A stretch of 64,000 nt of DNA from Robertmurraya korlensis NBRC 107688 (GTDB lineage: Bacteria > Bacillota > Bacilli > Bacillales > Cytobacillaceae). Numbering within the stretch: position 1 is the first letter of the stretch; each line of letters opens with the position of its first letter. The translations under genes and the position numbers were made by a program. The stretch spans positions 1 to 64,000 of the forward strand of contig NZ_BCVH01000020.1 in the NCBI RefSeq assembly GCF_001591645.1, in the 5' to 3' direction. This document shows positions 1 to 8,826 of the stretch, piece after piece. The notes under the pieces are model-generated. The model made no database searches. It was not told the DNA's origin and saw nothing but the letters and a program-made list of their open reading frames with translations.

Positions 1-95
1 CCCCTTCCTCACGGTTGCTTTCGGGCATGTTTACCTTCTATTCTAGACCATCGGCTATCACCAGATCGCGTTGGGGCACGATTACCAGCCCTCTT
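1..95. other. GC-rich unassigned segment at left edge
   Basis: The first 90 bases are about 54% GC by my count, well above the AT-rich surroundings. No ORF of useful length lies here. On the minus strand an ATG at 28 preceded by AGAAGG could be the start of a gene running off the left edge, but only eight codons are visible. The composition could also fit part of a structured RNA. I do not recognise it. Confidence 0.3.
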
Positions 96-114
96 AAATC
101 CCTATAAACACACA

Positions 115-142
115 AAAAAACCCCTAAGTATAGAGGTTTTTT
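115..142 (-). terminator. Intrinsic terminator after the 76-aa membrane protein gene
   Basis: On the minus strand a 6-bp CCTCTA/TAGGGG stem (one G-T pair) with a 4-nt loop is followed by seven T residues. It begins at the stop codon of the small membrane protein gene and separates it from the left-edge segment. Confidence 0.8.
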
Positions 143-371
143 ACGACAGGTTATAAAATAAGATGATTAGAATTAGCAGCACGAAGAAAATTCCATATGA
201 AAGAAACACCGGGTTTCGCAAGTATATATGCGATTGTACCTTTTCCGGTAGAGGGGTATCCGCTTCTGGTTTTAGTTGCTTTGGTCTTCTAGTGACTGCT
301 AATGTATATCCTAGTGAAAAAACAAGGACACCCATGGATATAAACAGTAAGATTGACATGTAAGTACTCAA
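141..371 (-). CDS. Small two-TM membrane protein, unknown function
   Basis: This encodes a 76-residue protein with two hydrophobic segments, roughly residues 5-25 and 55-75. They are joined by a charged, proline-rich loop (RRPKQLKPEADTPLPEK). I do not recognise the family. The start is a TTG at 371 because AAGGAGG lies 8 nt upstream; the ATG four codons later is less well placed. It lies 80 bp downstream of ykuI on the same strand and ends in a terminator, so it may be the last gene of a ykuI transcript. Confidence that it is real comes from the ribosome site and membrane pattern, not from homology. Confidence 0.65.
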   Translation of the reverse strand: MSTYMSILLFISMGVLVFSLGYTLAVTRRPKQLKPEADTPLPEKVQSHIYLRNPVFLSYGIFFVLLILIILFYNLS

Positions 372-451
372 GGAGAACTCCTCCTTTATAAAGTGTCATA
401 TCTATACGATTCCACAACCATCATTGTTTATTCTTTTATAAAAAGGATAAA

Positions 452-1666
452 TTATAACAAACCGTCATTGTCATAAAGAAATGCATAGGAAAGATCAATA
501 AACAAATAGTGCATTGAACTTAATGGGTAGGAGAATGTTCGAATGTTATCACCGATTTCGATATCGCTGTATACATCAGACAAAATGCCTTTTTTCTCAA
601 AGCGCATCTTATGAATATTTTCTAAGAAATATGGTCTCCAGCTCCAGTTCTTATTCATATATTCCACTTGGCTAACCCATTCGTTATCACCTTTAAATAA
701 GTTTGGTGACACCTGAAATCCATCTTCGTCGCAAATGTATAAACGAAAAGCAATTGAATCTAATTCCTTTGTTAATGAGGTTAAGAAATCCTCGTATTTT
801 TCTTGCTTTTTATATTTTGAAACTAAATCCTGCATTCTGACTTGAAAGGATTCTGTAATTTGATGTAAAGTTTCAATACGTTTTTTCTCGTATGAAATAA
901 AACGGTGAAACTCTTCCTTAAGCTTATCCTTTAAAATGGTCCGCTCGACAAAATCCTTTGCGGGCTTATGTAAGTAAAACCCTTGGTAATACCTTCCACC
1001 ATTTTTCCAAGCAAATTGGAGTTGATATACCATTTCTATGTTTTCGAATAATAAGGTCGCACCAATTTTACGTGCTAAAAGAGATAGTGAATACAAAATA
1101 TCCTGAAAACCTTGTGATGCACGGTTAGAGCGAAGGGCACGTAAATCTACTTTCAGTATATTTGGGGAAAGCTGGCCAATTCGATCTAAGTGACTGCTTT
1201 CGTGACCTAACTTGTCTATAGCTATTTTAATGCCTAACGTCTTTAAATAATTAAAAAAATGATCAAGTTGATCGAGCTCACCTTTATAGTTAGCTTCCGA
1301 AATCTCGAGCACATATCGATTTAAAGATAGGCCAAGCTCTTCGTATTCGTGCAATAGTTCTAAGAAAGGTTCATCTGCCCCCTTCATTAACAAGTCTGCG
1401 TCCCTGTTTATAAAAATCAAAAGGTGTTCATCAACCTCTAAAAACCGATCTAGGGCTTTTTTTAATACGACTTGGTCAACTTCCGTTCGATATTCCTCAG
1501 GAATACTTGAATCATGGAAAAATGGACCAAGGCTTCTATACTCAGAGCCATCATAGTACCTTCCTAAAATCTCATAACCGATAACCTGGTGTTCATCCGC
1601 ACTGAATATCGGCTGGAAAAAAGGAATAACATTTTCAAGATCTGTTAAGATATCCAATGCATCCAA
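452..1666 (-). CDS. ykuI: YkuI-like EAL-domain protein
   Basis: A 404-residue cytoplasmic protein with an N-terminal EAL domain (about 10-245), a helical linker and a C-terminal PAS-like domain (about 290-404). Length and arrangement match B. subtilis YkuI, whose structure with c-di-GMP is known. Motifs visible: EILGR (EAL signature), INRD, LEISE, KVD, FENIE and QGF. The usual DDFGTGYSSL stretch reads IDKLGHESSHLDRI, so the second metal-binding aspartate is lysine. That argues for weak or absent phosphodiesterase activity and a binding or sensory role. The start is TTG at 1666 with GGGAGCG upstream; no better ATG is present. Confidence 0.85.
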   Translation of the reverse strand: MDALDILTDLENVIPFFQPIFSADEHQVIGYEILGRYYDGSEYRSLGPFFHDSSIPEEYRTEVDQVVLKKALDRFLEVDEHLLIFINRDADLLMKGADEPFLELLHEYEELGLSLNRYVLEISEANYKGELDQLDHFFNYLKTLGIKIAIDKLGHESSHLDRIGQLSPNILKVDLRALRSNRASQGFQDILYSLSLLARKIGATLLFENIEMVYQLQFAWKNGGRYYQGFYLHKPAKDFVERTILKDKLKEEFHRFISYEKKRIETLHQITESFQVRMQDLVSKYKKQEKYEDFLTSLTKELDSIAFRLYICDEDGFQVSPNLFKGDNEWVSQVEYMNKNWSWRPYFLENIHKMRFEKKGILSDVYSDIEIGDNIRTFSYPLSSMHYLFIDLSYAFLYDNDGLL

Positions 1667-1819
1667 TTACGATCGCTCCCTACCATCAAACTTTTCAATA
1701 ATTATACCATAAATAGGCTTAATATTCCTTTTCCATGTACCTCTTCCAACAACCTTATCTTATATTCTCCCTTCCTTTTCAGCATTCTAACGTTAACCAC
1801 GAAAGGAAGGTAAAACAAA

Positions 1820-2482
1820 ATGAAAATAAGATCTTTGTTTCTATCCGTTCTTTTAGTGATTACGTTTCCCTTTCCTTCATTGGCTCAAAACAATGCCATG
1901 TTGGATGTTCCTTTGATAAAACAAAACCCAGAGCTAAGATATGGGTGTGAAGTTACAAGCCTCGCCATGATGCTCCAATTTGCTGGAGTCCAAACAAATA
2001 AAATGGATCTATACAATAAGATAAAAAAAGACAATGATCCTATAGTAAAACAAAATGGTGATATTATCCGCTGGGGAGACCCTGATGAAGGGTTTGTTGG
2101 TGATATGACCGGTAGAAGCGCAGGCTATGCAGTATTTGATGGTCCTATAATTAACCTAATTAACGCTTACCTTCCGGGGAAAGCGGTCAATTTAACAAAT
2201 AAATCGTTTAGTGAAATTGAAGCTCATGTAGCCAAGGGCTTTCCTGTAGTTGTCTGGACGACAGGTGATTACCGTTTACCGGATCGACCAGAGTCTTGGA
2301 TGCATGGAAATAAAAAAATAATTACACCACTTGACCTACATGCGGTCGTTCTTGTAGGCTTTGATCAATCCTTTGTTTATTTAAATGATCCTTTATCAGG
2401 TAGAAAACAGGTAAAAGTAAACAAACAACAATTTCTTCAGTCATGGCATGCATTAAAAAACAGAGCGGTAAGCTATCAATAA
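1820..2482 (+). CDS. Secreted C39-like cysteine peptidase family protein
   Basis: A 220-residue protein with a cleavable signal peptide (hydrophobic to about residue 22, ending SLAQ). The mature part looks like the peptidase C39-like 2 fold: a catalytic-type Cys in YGCEVTS near residue 43, a His in DLHAVVL near 172 and an Asp in LNDPLSG near 189. This Cys-His-Asp triad supports a papain-like secreted hydrolase; the substrate is unknown. It resembles B. subtilis YvpB in type. It stands alone between ykuI and fadH, which both point left, and shares a hairpin terminator with fadH. The ATG has AAAGGAAGG upstream. Confidence 0.75.
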   Translation: MKIRSLFLSVLLVITFPFPSLAQNNAMLDVPLIKQNPELRYGCEVTSLAMMLQFAGVQTNKMDLYNKIKKDNDPIVKQNGDIIRWGDPDEGFVGDMTGRSAGYAVFDGPIINLINAYLPGKAVNLTNKSFSEIEAHVAKGFPVVVWTTGDYRLPDRPESWMHGNKKIITPLDLHAVVLVGFDQSFVYLNDPLSGRKQVKVNKQQFLQSWHALKNRAVSYQ

Positions 2483-2487
2483 AAGAA

Positions 2488-2512
2488 ACAGGCTAGTATG
2501 ACACTAGCCTGT
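2488..2512. terminator. Bidirectional hairpin between the C39 gene and fadH
   Basis: A perfect 10-bp stem ACAGGCTAGT/ACTAGCCTGT with a 5-nt loop lies between two convergent genes. T-rich tracts on both sides (TCTTCTCATTTT on plus, TTTCTTTT on minus) fit use in both directions. Confidence 0.75.
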
Positions 2513-2521
2513 CTTCTCATT

Positions 2522-3286
2522 TTAAAATGGATGCTGATTAAGCCATTGTCCACCATCCATCGTAATACATTCACCGTTTATATAATGAGCACCTTCTGAG
2601 CTTAAGAAATGGGCCAATTCAGCAATTTCTTCTGGGGTGCCTAGTCTTCCTAGCGGTACGCTCGAAAGAGTTCGGGTAGCAGCCTCTTGTGACTCCCATA
2701 GCCGCTGTGCACCACCTGTGCGTTCAATAGGACCTGGAGCGATGGCGTTTACCCTTATTCCATAGCTTTTTCCCCACTCAACAGCGAGAGTTCTTGTCAT
2801 TGATAACACTCCCGCCTTTGCAGCTGCTGAATGGATGACTCCTGCACCTGCATTCCAGGCATATGTAGCAACCATATTTATGATGCTCCCCTTTATCCCT
2901 TTATTGATCCAGTACTTCCCAACCTCGCTACTACAATAGAACGTACCGTTTAACACAATATTAATAACAGAGTTCCACCCATTTACAGATAGTTTTTCTG
3001 CTGGACAGATAAAGTTTCCTGCAGCATTGTTAATGAGAATATCGATCCGCCCGAATGATTCATCTGTTAGATCAATCATTCTTTTAATGTCCTCCACCTG
3101 CCTAACATCCATTTTGACAGTTAGTACCTGATCATTTTCTTTTTCAATTTCCTTTTTCGCAGCTTGCAGTTTTTCTTCATCTCTTCCAGTAATAACAACA
3201 TAAAACCCGCTTAACGCAAATTTTTTCGCCATCGCTTTGCCCATACCAGAAGATCCACCTGTAATAATAACAACCTTCTTATCCAT
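2522..3286 (-). CDS. fadH: 2,4-dienoyl-CoA reductase (SDR family)
   Basis: A 254-residue short-chain dehydrogenase/reductase, the same length as B. subtilis FadH (YkuF). The NADP-binding GGSSGMG motif is near residue 10 and NNAAGNF near 87. The usual YxxxK catalytic motif is replaced by SAAAK (HSAAAKAG), as in peroxisomal-type dienoyl-CoA reductases, which fits reduction of 2,4-dienoyl-CoA in beta-oxidation of unsaturated fatty acids. A near-perfect FadR operator lies just upstream, which supports the fatty-acid assignment. The ATG is preceded by a GGGGG-rich ribosome site. fadG, the usual partner gene, is not adjacent. Confidence 0.85.
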   Translation of the reverse strand: MDKKVVIITGGSSGMGKAMAKKFALSGFYVVITGRDEEKLQAAKKEIEKENDQVLTVKMDVRQVEDIKRMIDLTDESFGRIDILINNAAGNFICPAEKLSVNGWNSVINIVLNGTFYCSSEVGKYWINKGIKGSIINMVATYAWNAGAGVIHSAAAKAGVLSMTRTLAVEWGKSYGIRVNAIAPGPIERTGGAQRLWESQEAATRTLSSVPLGRLGTPEEIAELAHFLSSEGAHYINGECITMDGGQWLNQHPF

Positions 3287-3312
3287 CTTCCATCCCCCTT
3301 TTCTCTAAAAAA

Positions 3313-3330
3313 AGAATGAACATTCATTCA
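3313..3330 (-). promoter_or_regulatory. FadR operator upstream of fadH
   Basis: Read on the minus strand the site is TGAATGAATGTTCATTCT. It matches the B. subtilis FadR consensus TGAATGANTANTCATTCA except at two positions. It sits about 30 bp upstream of the fadH start, where a repressor would block transcription until long-chain acyl-CoA is present. Confidence 0.8.
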
Positions 3331-3480
3331 CTTTTATTTTATCATTTTTTATTCTCCTTCTGTATACATATATTCATGGACAAGGAATAAATCACGCCTT
3401 TTTAGTTCTCATATCTCCATGATTTTGTTAGTATAAAGTGGATTGTCCTAAATTTAGAAATGAGAATAGGTTGATTTGTA

Positions 3481-4362
3481 ATGAAAACAAAAATGTCGAG
3501 AAGACGATTTTTGAAAAAAGGATTTGGTACCCTCCTAACAGGAATTGTTGCGATAGGTGGAGGCGGCTTCTATGCCCGAGAAATTGAGCCGAAACTATTA
3601 TCCATTAAGCAGCATTCGATAACCCACCCTATGATTCCTAGTGGTTTTAATGGCTTTAAAATACTTCAATTCAGTGATACACATATTGGATTTCAATATG
3701 ATTTACCCCAGCTAAAGGAACTGGTCAATAAGATAAATGCACTAAAGCCCGACATCATTTTATTTACTGGTGATTTGATGGATACACCTAATCAATATGC
3801 TGAGATTAACTTGATTGCCCCCATTTTAAAAAACCTCCAAGCTCCGTTTGGTTCTTTTGCTATATATGGGAACCATGATCATGGAGGCTATGGTTCGGAT
3901 TTATATAGAAATGTTATGAAAGAGGCTGGATTTACACTTTTGTTAAACGAAGCTCAGCAGATATCCCTTCTTACAAACGAGAGTGTGTATATCGCCGGGA
4001 TTGACGATGCAATGTTAGGAATGCCAGATATTCAAGGTACCTTGGAAACTATTCCAGACAATGCATATACCATACTTCTATCACATGCACCTGATTTAGC
4101 CGACCAGGCAGCAGGTATCGGAAATGTTCACCTCCAATTAAGTGGACACAGTCATGGTGGACAAATCCAAATCCCTTTTTTAGGTGCAATAATTAAGCCC
4201 CCATTCGCAAAAAAGTATTATGAAGGGTTTTATCAAATCGGACAAACAAGTAATCCTTTGACTCTTTATGTAAATAGAGGTTTAGGGACAACAAGACTTC
4301 CTTTTCGATTTCTGTCGCCACCAGAAATTACACTATTTACTCTACAATCACTTCAAAAATAA
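3481..4362 (+). CDS. ykuE: Tat-exported metallophosphoesterase YkuE
   Basis: A 293-residue calcineurin-like phosphoesterase. The N-terminus has a twin-arginine signal (SRRRFLKK, residues 6-13) followed by a hydrophobic stretch, so it is exported folded. Metal-binding motifs occur in order: SDTHIG, GDLMD, GNHDHGG, SHAPD and SGHSHGG. B. subtilis YkuE is a known Tat substrate of the cell wall. The gene is divergent from fadH, as a neighbour conserved from B. subtilis, and ends at a terminator shared with the convergent PAS-GGDEF-EAL gene. The physiological substrate is not evident. Confidence 0.88.
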   Translation: MKTKMSRRRFLKKGFGTLLTGIVAIGGGGFYAREIEPKLLSIKQHSITHPMIPSGFNGFKILQFSDTHIGFQYDLPQLKELVNKINALKPDIILFTGDLMDTPNQYAEINLIAPILKNLQAPFGSFAIYGNHDHGGYGSDLYRNVMKEAGFTLLLNEAQQISLLTNESVYIAGIDDAMLGMPDIQGTLETIPDNAYTILLSHAPDLADQAAGIGNVHLQLSGHSHGGQIQIPFLGAIIKPPFAKKYYEGFYQIGQTSNPLTLYVNRGLGTTRLPFRFLSPPEITLFTLQSLQK

Positions 4363-4396
4363 AACAGACCGTCCATTACGAATTGGCCGGTCTGTT
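4363..4396. terminator. Bidirectional terminator between ykuE and the GGDEF-EAL gene
   Basis: A 9-bp stem AACAGACCG/CGGTCTGTT joins two convergent genes and overlaps the last codons of the minus-strand gene. Confidence 0.75.
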
Positions 4397-6484
4397 AAAA
4401 ATCGTATGTTCAATATCCATTTTTGTTAATGGTTTGGAATAAAAATATCCCTGTCCTTTGTGACAATCTGTATTTAATAGAAACTCTGCCTGCGCCTCTT
4501 CCTCAATCCCTTCAGCAACCACCGTCATTCCGAGGCTATTTGCTAGGTGAATGATTGTAGTTGTAATGGCAGCATCCTTTTCGTTATTATGAATACCTCG
4601 TACAAAGGACTGATCTACTTTAAGACCATCAATAGGGAAATTTTTTAAATAGTTTAAAGATGAATACCCTGTTCCAAAATCATCAATGGCTATTCTAACC
4701 CCTAAATCCTTTAAACTTTTTAGGATGGGAGCCGTTTCCACTGTATCCTGCATAATTCCCTCTGTAATCTCAATTTCGAGTAAGCTAGGCTTAATTTGAA
4801 ATGTTTGAATTGCTTTTTTGATTGTATTGACAAGAGTTGGTTGTTGAAATTGTTTGGCAGATATATTAATAGCAATCGAAATATCCTCATCACAAAGAGT
4901 ATTCCATTCTTTGATTTGCTTACAAGCCTGTTCAATTACCCAATTACCTATAGGAATGATTAAACCCGTATCTTCCGAAAGCGGAATAAATTCTGATGGG
5001 GGGACCAACCCAAATTCCTTCGAATTCCACCTGATCAATGCCTCAAAGCTATTGATTTTCCCGTTTCTTAGTTCTACCTGTGGCTGATATAAAAGAATAA
5101 ATTCATCTCGCTCAAGAGCTTTTCTAAGTTGCGTCTCTATCGAAACGATATTGGCAAATGATTGTGTTTTTTCACTTCGATAAAATTGATAATGTGCTTT
5201 TCCCTTCTCTTTCACACGAAACAATGCTTCATCAGCATTTTTCATTAGAGTTTCCGCATCTTTTCCATCCTGAGGATACATGCTTAACCCAATACTAGGA
5301 GAAATATAATATTCATGTGACTCTAAATAAAAGGACTTTGCAAATCGTTTCAAAATATTTTGAGCGAGTTGGTTTGCGCTTTGCCTATTTCCCTTTAGAA
5401 GGACAATAAATTCATCTCCACCCTGACGGTAGACCTTATAATCGTCTGTCCGATCAATACTTAATCGTTCAGCCACCTTGATTAAAATTTGATCACCAGC
5501 AAAGTGACCCAGAGAATCATTTAATTGTTTAAACCGGTCTATATCAATGGAAAGAAGAGAAAATGGTTCTTCATTATTACTTACTGATTGATTTAAAAGA
5601 ATATCTAAATCACGTAACAATGCCCTTCTATTGTATAAACCCGTTAGCTGGTCATGAAATGCCATGAATTTTATCGTCTCAGCATTAGTAGCCTGTTCCG
5701 TAATATCTCGAAAGATCATATAAATACCTGTAATTTTATTATGAATCGTTAAAGGAACGGTCTTTATATGGACTGTAATTTTCCGATTATTACGGTTTAC
5801 CATACGGAAGTCTAGAGTCTCTAGGGATATTCCCGATAGTGAATGATTAATAAATTCTCTAAATTTATCAGCATCTTCACCAACAAAATCAAATATTGAT
5901 TTCTGCTTTAACTCATCAATTGTGTACCCTGAGAGATGTTCGCTTGCTGGATTGGCATCAATAATGTCACCAACCAACGTAGCAAGAATAACTCCATCGA
6001 GATTATGATCCACAATAGACCGATAACGCTGTTCAGTTACTATTAGTCGACTTTTTTCCGTTTCTAGCTCTGTAATATCACGAGTGACTGAGACAACAAA
6101 TCTAACTTCCTTATTTTCATTAAGGACTGGTGTCAAAATCGATTGACCATAAACCATTTTACCGTCCTCTAATGTTGATTGATCAAAAAATACTTGAACT
6201 TCTTTTGATTCTAATACTGTGTTGTATACAGCTTGTAGTCTTTCGGCAATCATTAAGGGCATTACTTCATACAAGGTTTTCCCCATTGTTTCCACTGTCA
6301 GCTTTGCATGTGTCGCACCCGCTTTATTAGCAAAAACATATCGAAACTGATCTCCATCCACCTTCATTATGAACACCATATCATTAATATGGTTAAGGAT
6401 TATATCAAAGATCATCCCTTCTATTTCACGTCTATTTTTATCATTTATCACTTCTCGAGAGATTACTTTTTTAAACTGCTCCAT
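4376..6484 (-). CDS. PAS-PAS-GGDEF-EAL c-di-GMP turnover protein
   Basis: A soluble protein of about 702 residues: two PAS domains (about 25-130 and 155-265), a GGDEF domain with an intact GGDEF motif, and an EAL domain with intact motifs (EALIRW, NISAKQF, EITEG, IDDFGTGYSSL, KVDQSF, AEGIE, QGYFYSKP). Both synthesis and breakdown of c-di-GMP look possible. An RxxD inhibitory site is not at the canonical spacing (RTDD lies one residue too far upstream). The reading frame opens at 6511, but I place the start at the ATG at 6484, where GAGG gives a ribosome site; the ATG at 6511 has none. It has no equivalent at this point in the B. subtilis order. Confidence 0.88.
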   Translation of the reverse strand: MEQFKKVISREVINDKNRREIEGMIFDIILNHINDMVFIMKVDGDQFRYVFANKAGATHAKLTVETMGKTLYEVMPLMIAERLQAVYNTVLESKEVQVFFDQSTLEDGKMVYGQSILTPVLNENKEVRFVVSVTRDITELETEKSRLIVTEQRYRSIVDHNLDGVILATLVGDIIDANPASEHLSGYTIDELKQKSIFDFVGEDADKFREFINHSLSGISLETLDFRMVNRNNRKITVHIKTVPLTIHNKITGIYMIFRDITEQATNAETIKFMAFHDQLTGLYNRRALLRDLDILLNQSVSNNEEPFSLLSIDIDRFKQLNDSLGHFAGDQILIKVAERLSIDRTDDYKVYRQGGDEFIVLLKGNRQSANQLAQNILKRFAKSFYLESHEYYISPSIGLSMYPQDGKDAETLMKNADEALFRVKEKGKAHYQFYRSEKTQSFANIVSIETQLRKALERDEFILLYQPQVELRNGKINSFEALIRWNSKEFGLVPPSEFIPLSEDTGLIIPIGNWVIEQACKQIKEWNTLCDEDISIAINISAKQFQQPTLVNTIKKAIQTFQIKPSLLEIEITEGIMQDTVETAPILKSLKDLGVRIAIDDFGTGYSSLNYLKNFPIDGLKVDQSFVRGIHNNEKDAAITTTIIHLANSLGMTVVAEGIEEEAQAEFLLNTDCHKGQGYFYSKPLTKMDIEHTIFNRPANS

Positions 6485-6604
6485 CCCATCATCCTCGTTT
6501 GACCTGAGCATTTTGTTGTAGTAAAAAACTTCTTAACTTATATTATCCTTAAATATCGATGCTATCGTCAAGTTGTTTTATGAAGTAGGGCAACTGATCT
6601 AGAG

Positions 6605-6635
6605 TACAAAAAAGAGAGATACTTTAGCATCTCTC
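6605..6635 (-). terminator. Terminator after ppk
   Basis: On the minus strand GAGAGAT and ATCTCTC arms around a short loop are followed by TTTTTT. The hairpin overlaps the ppk stop codon. Confidence 0.75.
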
Positions 6636-8724
6636 ATTCCTCATCTTCTCTTAATTGATAGGTTTCTTTCATAAGTTCCACTTGATGGTTTAATAAGGAA
6701 TTTTTGTTAGAAGAGACATACGAGTACTTCCCATCTTGATCCTGTTCTCTTGCTTTTACGTTGTCTGACAGCTGCAGATTTAATATATGACTAATTCGGT
6801 CCTTATGGTGATTTTCCAAGATCGGAAAGAGAATCTCTACTCGCTTTTCCATATTTCTTGTCATCATGTCGGCTGAAGATAAGAATACCCTTTCCTCCCC
6901 GTTATGATAGAAATAATAAATACGGCTATGCTCTAAAAAGCGACCAACAATACTTATGACACGAATATTTTCACTAACCATTGGAATTTTTGGTTTTAGA
7001 CAGCAAATTCCTCGAATGATCAAATCGATTTTGACTCCTGCAGCCGATGCCTCGTATAGCTTCATAATTAATTCCTTATCCGTAAGTGAGTTCATCTTTG
7101 CAATAATCTTGCCATTATTATATTGCTTGTGATAGGAAATTTCTTGGTCTATTAACTCTATAAACTTCCCTCTTATATCATACGGTGCAACGACTAAATG
7201 ATTATACTTTGGCTTTTCTGTATATCCACTCAGAAAGTTAAAAAAGTTTGTTGCATCAATACCAAACTTTCGTTTGGAGGTTAAATATCCTACATCTGTA
7301 TAAAAGTTAGCTGTTTGATCATTATAGTTTCCGGTTCCTAGATGAACAAACCTTTCAATTATTTGATTTCTTCTTCTAACTACTAAAGTGATCTTACTGT
7401 GTGTTTTTAAGTGGGTCATACCATATATCACATGGCAGCCTGCCTTCTCTAGTTCTTTAGCCCAGTGAACATTGTTTTCCTCATCAAACCTTGCCTTTAA
7501 CTCTACTAGTACGGTTACCTGCTTTCCATTTTCTGCAGCATTTTTAAGAGCAGTAATAATAGGAGAATCCCCACTTACACGATATAAGGTTTGTTTAATG
7601 GCTAAAACATCGGCGTCACTTGCCGCTTCAGTAACAAAGTCAACTACAGGCTGAAACGATTCGTACGGGTGATGTAAAAGAACATCCTGTTCAAGGAGCT
7701 TCGTAAATAAATTTTCGCCGAAATCGAGATCCACTGGCTTTTGAGGAATAAAAGCTTCAAAGTTTAAGTGTTCTCTTTTTCTTGAAACATGCTTGGCAAA
7801 CTGGGCTAAAAAGGTATGATCGAGTGGTCCATTTATTTTGTATATATCCTCTTCATCTAACTCTAGTTCTTTTGTTATATGGTCAACAACAGAGTGGTCA
7901 AAATGGTCATCACTAACTTCCAATCGGACTGCTGCTCCCCATTTTCGTTTTTTTAACTCCTTTTCAATTTCCAGTAGTAGGTCTCTCGAGCCCTCTTCAT
8001 GTATCGTTAAATCCGCATTTCTCGTAATACGAAAAGGGGTAACCGATACTACTTTATATCCTGTAAAAAGCTTATGTATAAAGTAGCAGATCACATTCTC
8101 TAATAAAACAAATGAGCTACCTTCCTCGCTTGGGATACTAATAAATCGATTAAGAACCGCTGGTACTTGAACAAATGCAAGCCGATTACTTTTCTGGCCC
8201 TCTATCATCTCTTCTAGCATAACGGCAAGGTTTAAACTTTTGTTTGATAGCATTGGAAAAGGACGATACGCATCAATGGCCATCGGAGTTAATACAGGGA
8301 AAATCTGATCCTCAAAATATTCCTCTAAAAAAGAGATTTGTTTTTTTTCCAAGCTTTTAATGGCAAGGAGATAAATAGATTCCTTTTTCAATTCTGGAAG
8401 TAGGGCATTTGTAAAGGTTTCACATTGAGTATTTACCAGCTTATGTGTGAGCTTCGAAATTTCCTCAAGCTGCTGTTTCGGTGTTAAACCTGCCTTGTTT
8501 TCCGGCCTATTATAACCCGCATCTACTTGGTCCTGTAAACCAGCCACTCGAACCATAAAGAATTCATCTAGGTTTGAACTAAATATCGATAGAAACCTTA
8601 ACCTTTCTAGAAGTGGATTACTCGTATCAAGTGCTTCTTCAAGCACTCTTGCATTAAAAGCTAACCAACTTAACTCACGGTTATTATAATAGGAAGGTAG
8701 ATTGTATTGCCTCTCACCATTCAT
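6634..8724 (-). CDS. ppk: Polyphosphate kinase
   Basis: A protein of about 696 residues of the PPK1 family, which reversibly makes polyphosphate from ATP. The N-terminal domain begins NRELSWLAFNARVLEEA, and the C-terminal phospholipase-D-like domains carry the autophosphorylated histidine in THLKTHSKI near residue 440. The frame opens at 8736, but GGGAG lies 5 nt before the ATG at 8724, so that start is preferred. It lies 90 bp downstream of ppx on the same strand, forming a ppx-ppk pair that makes and degrades polyphosphate. B. subtilis 168 lacks this pair at the locus. Confidence 0.92.
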   Translation of the reverse strand: MNGERQYNLPSYYNNRELSWLAFNARVLEEALDTSNPLLERLRFLSIFSSNLDEFFMVRVAGLQDQVDAGYNRPENKAGLTPKQQLEEISKLTHKLVNTQCETFTNALLPELKKESIYLLAIKSLEKKQISFLEEYFEDQIFPVLTPMAIDAYRPFPMLSNKSLNLAVMLEEMIEGQKSNRLAFVQVPAVLNRFISIPSEEGSSFVLLENVICYFIHKLFTGYKVVSVTPFRITRNADLTIHEEGSRDLLLEIEKELKKRKWGAAVRLEVSDDHFDHSVVDHITKELELDEEDIYKINGPLDHTFLAQFAKHVSRKREHLNFEAFIPQKPVDLDFGENLFTKLLEQDVLLHHPYESFQPVVDFVTEAASDADVLAIKQTLYRVSGDSPIITALKNAAENGKQVTVLVELKARFDEENNVHWAKELEKAGCHVIYGMTHLKTHSKITLVVRRRNQIIERFVHLGTGNYNDQTANFYTDVGYLTSKRKFGIDATNFFNFLSGYTEKPKYNHLVVAPYDIRGKFIELIDQEISYHKQYNNGKIIAKMNSLTDKELIMKLYEASAAGVKIDLIIRGICCLKPKIPMVSENIRVISIVGRFLEHSRIYYFYHNGEERVFLSSADMMTRNMEKRVEILFPILENHHKDRISHILNLQLSDNVKAREQDQDGKYSYVSSNKNSLLNHQVELMKETYQLREDEE

Positions 8725-8826
8725 TCGTTCTCCCATCCTTTTTCAACAGTATTCGACATCGACATATTTTCATCTTATCAAAATAATCAAAAGGATTTTG
8801 TAAAGAAATTGTAAATATGTACCTTT

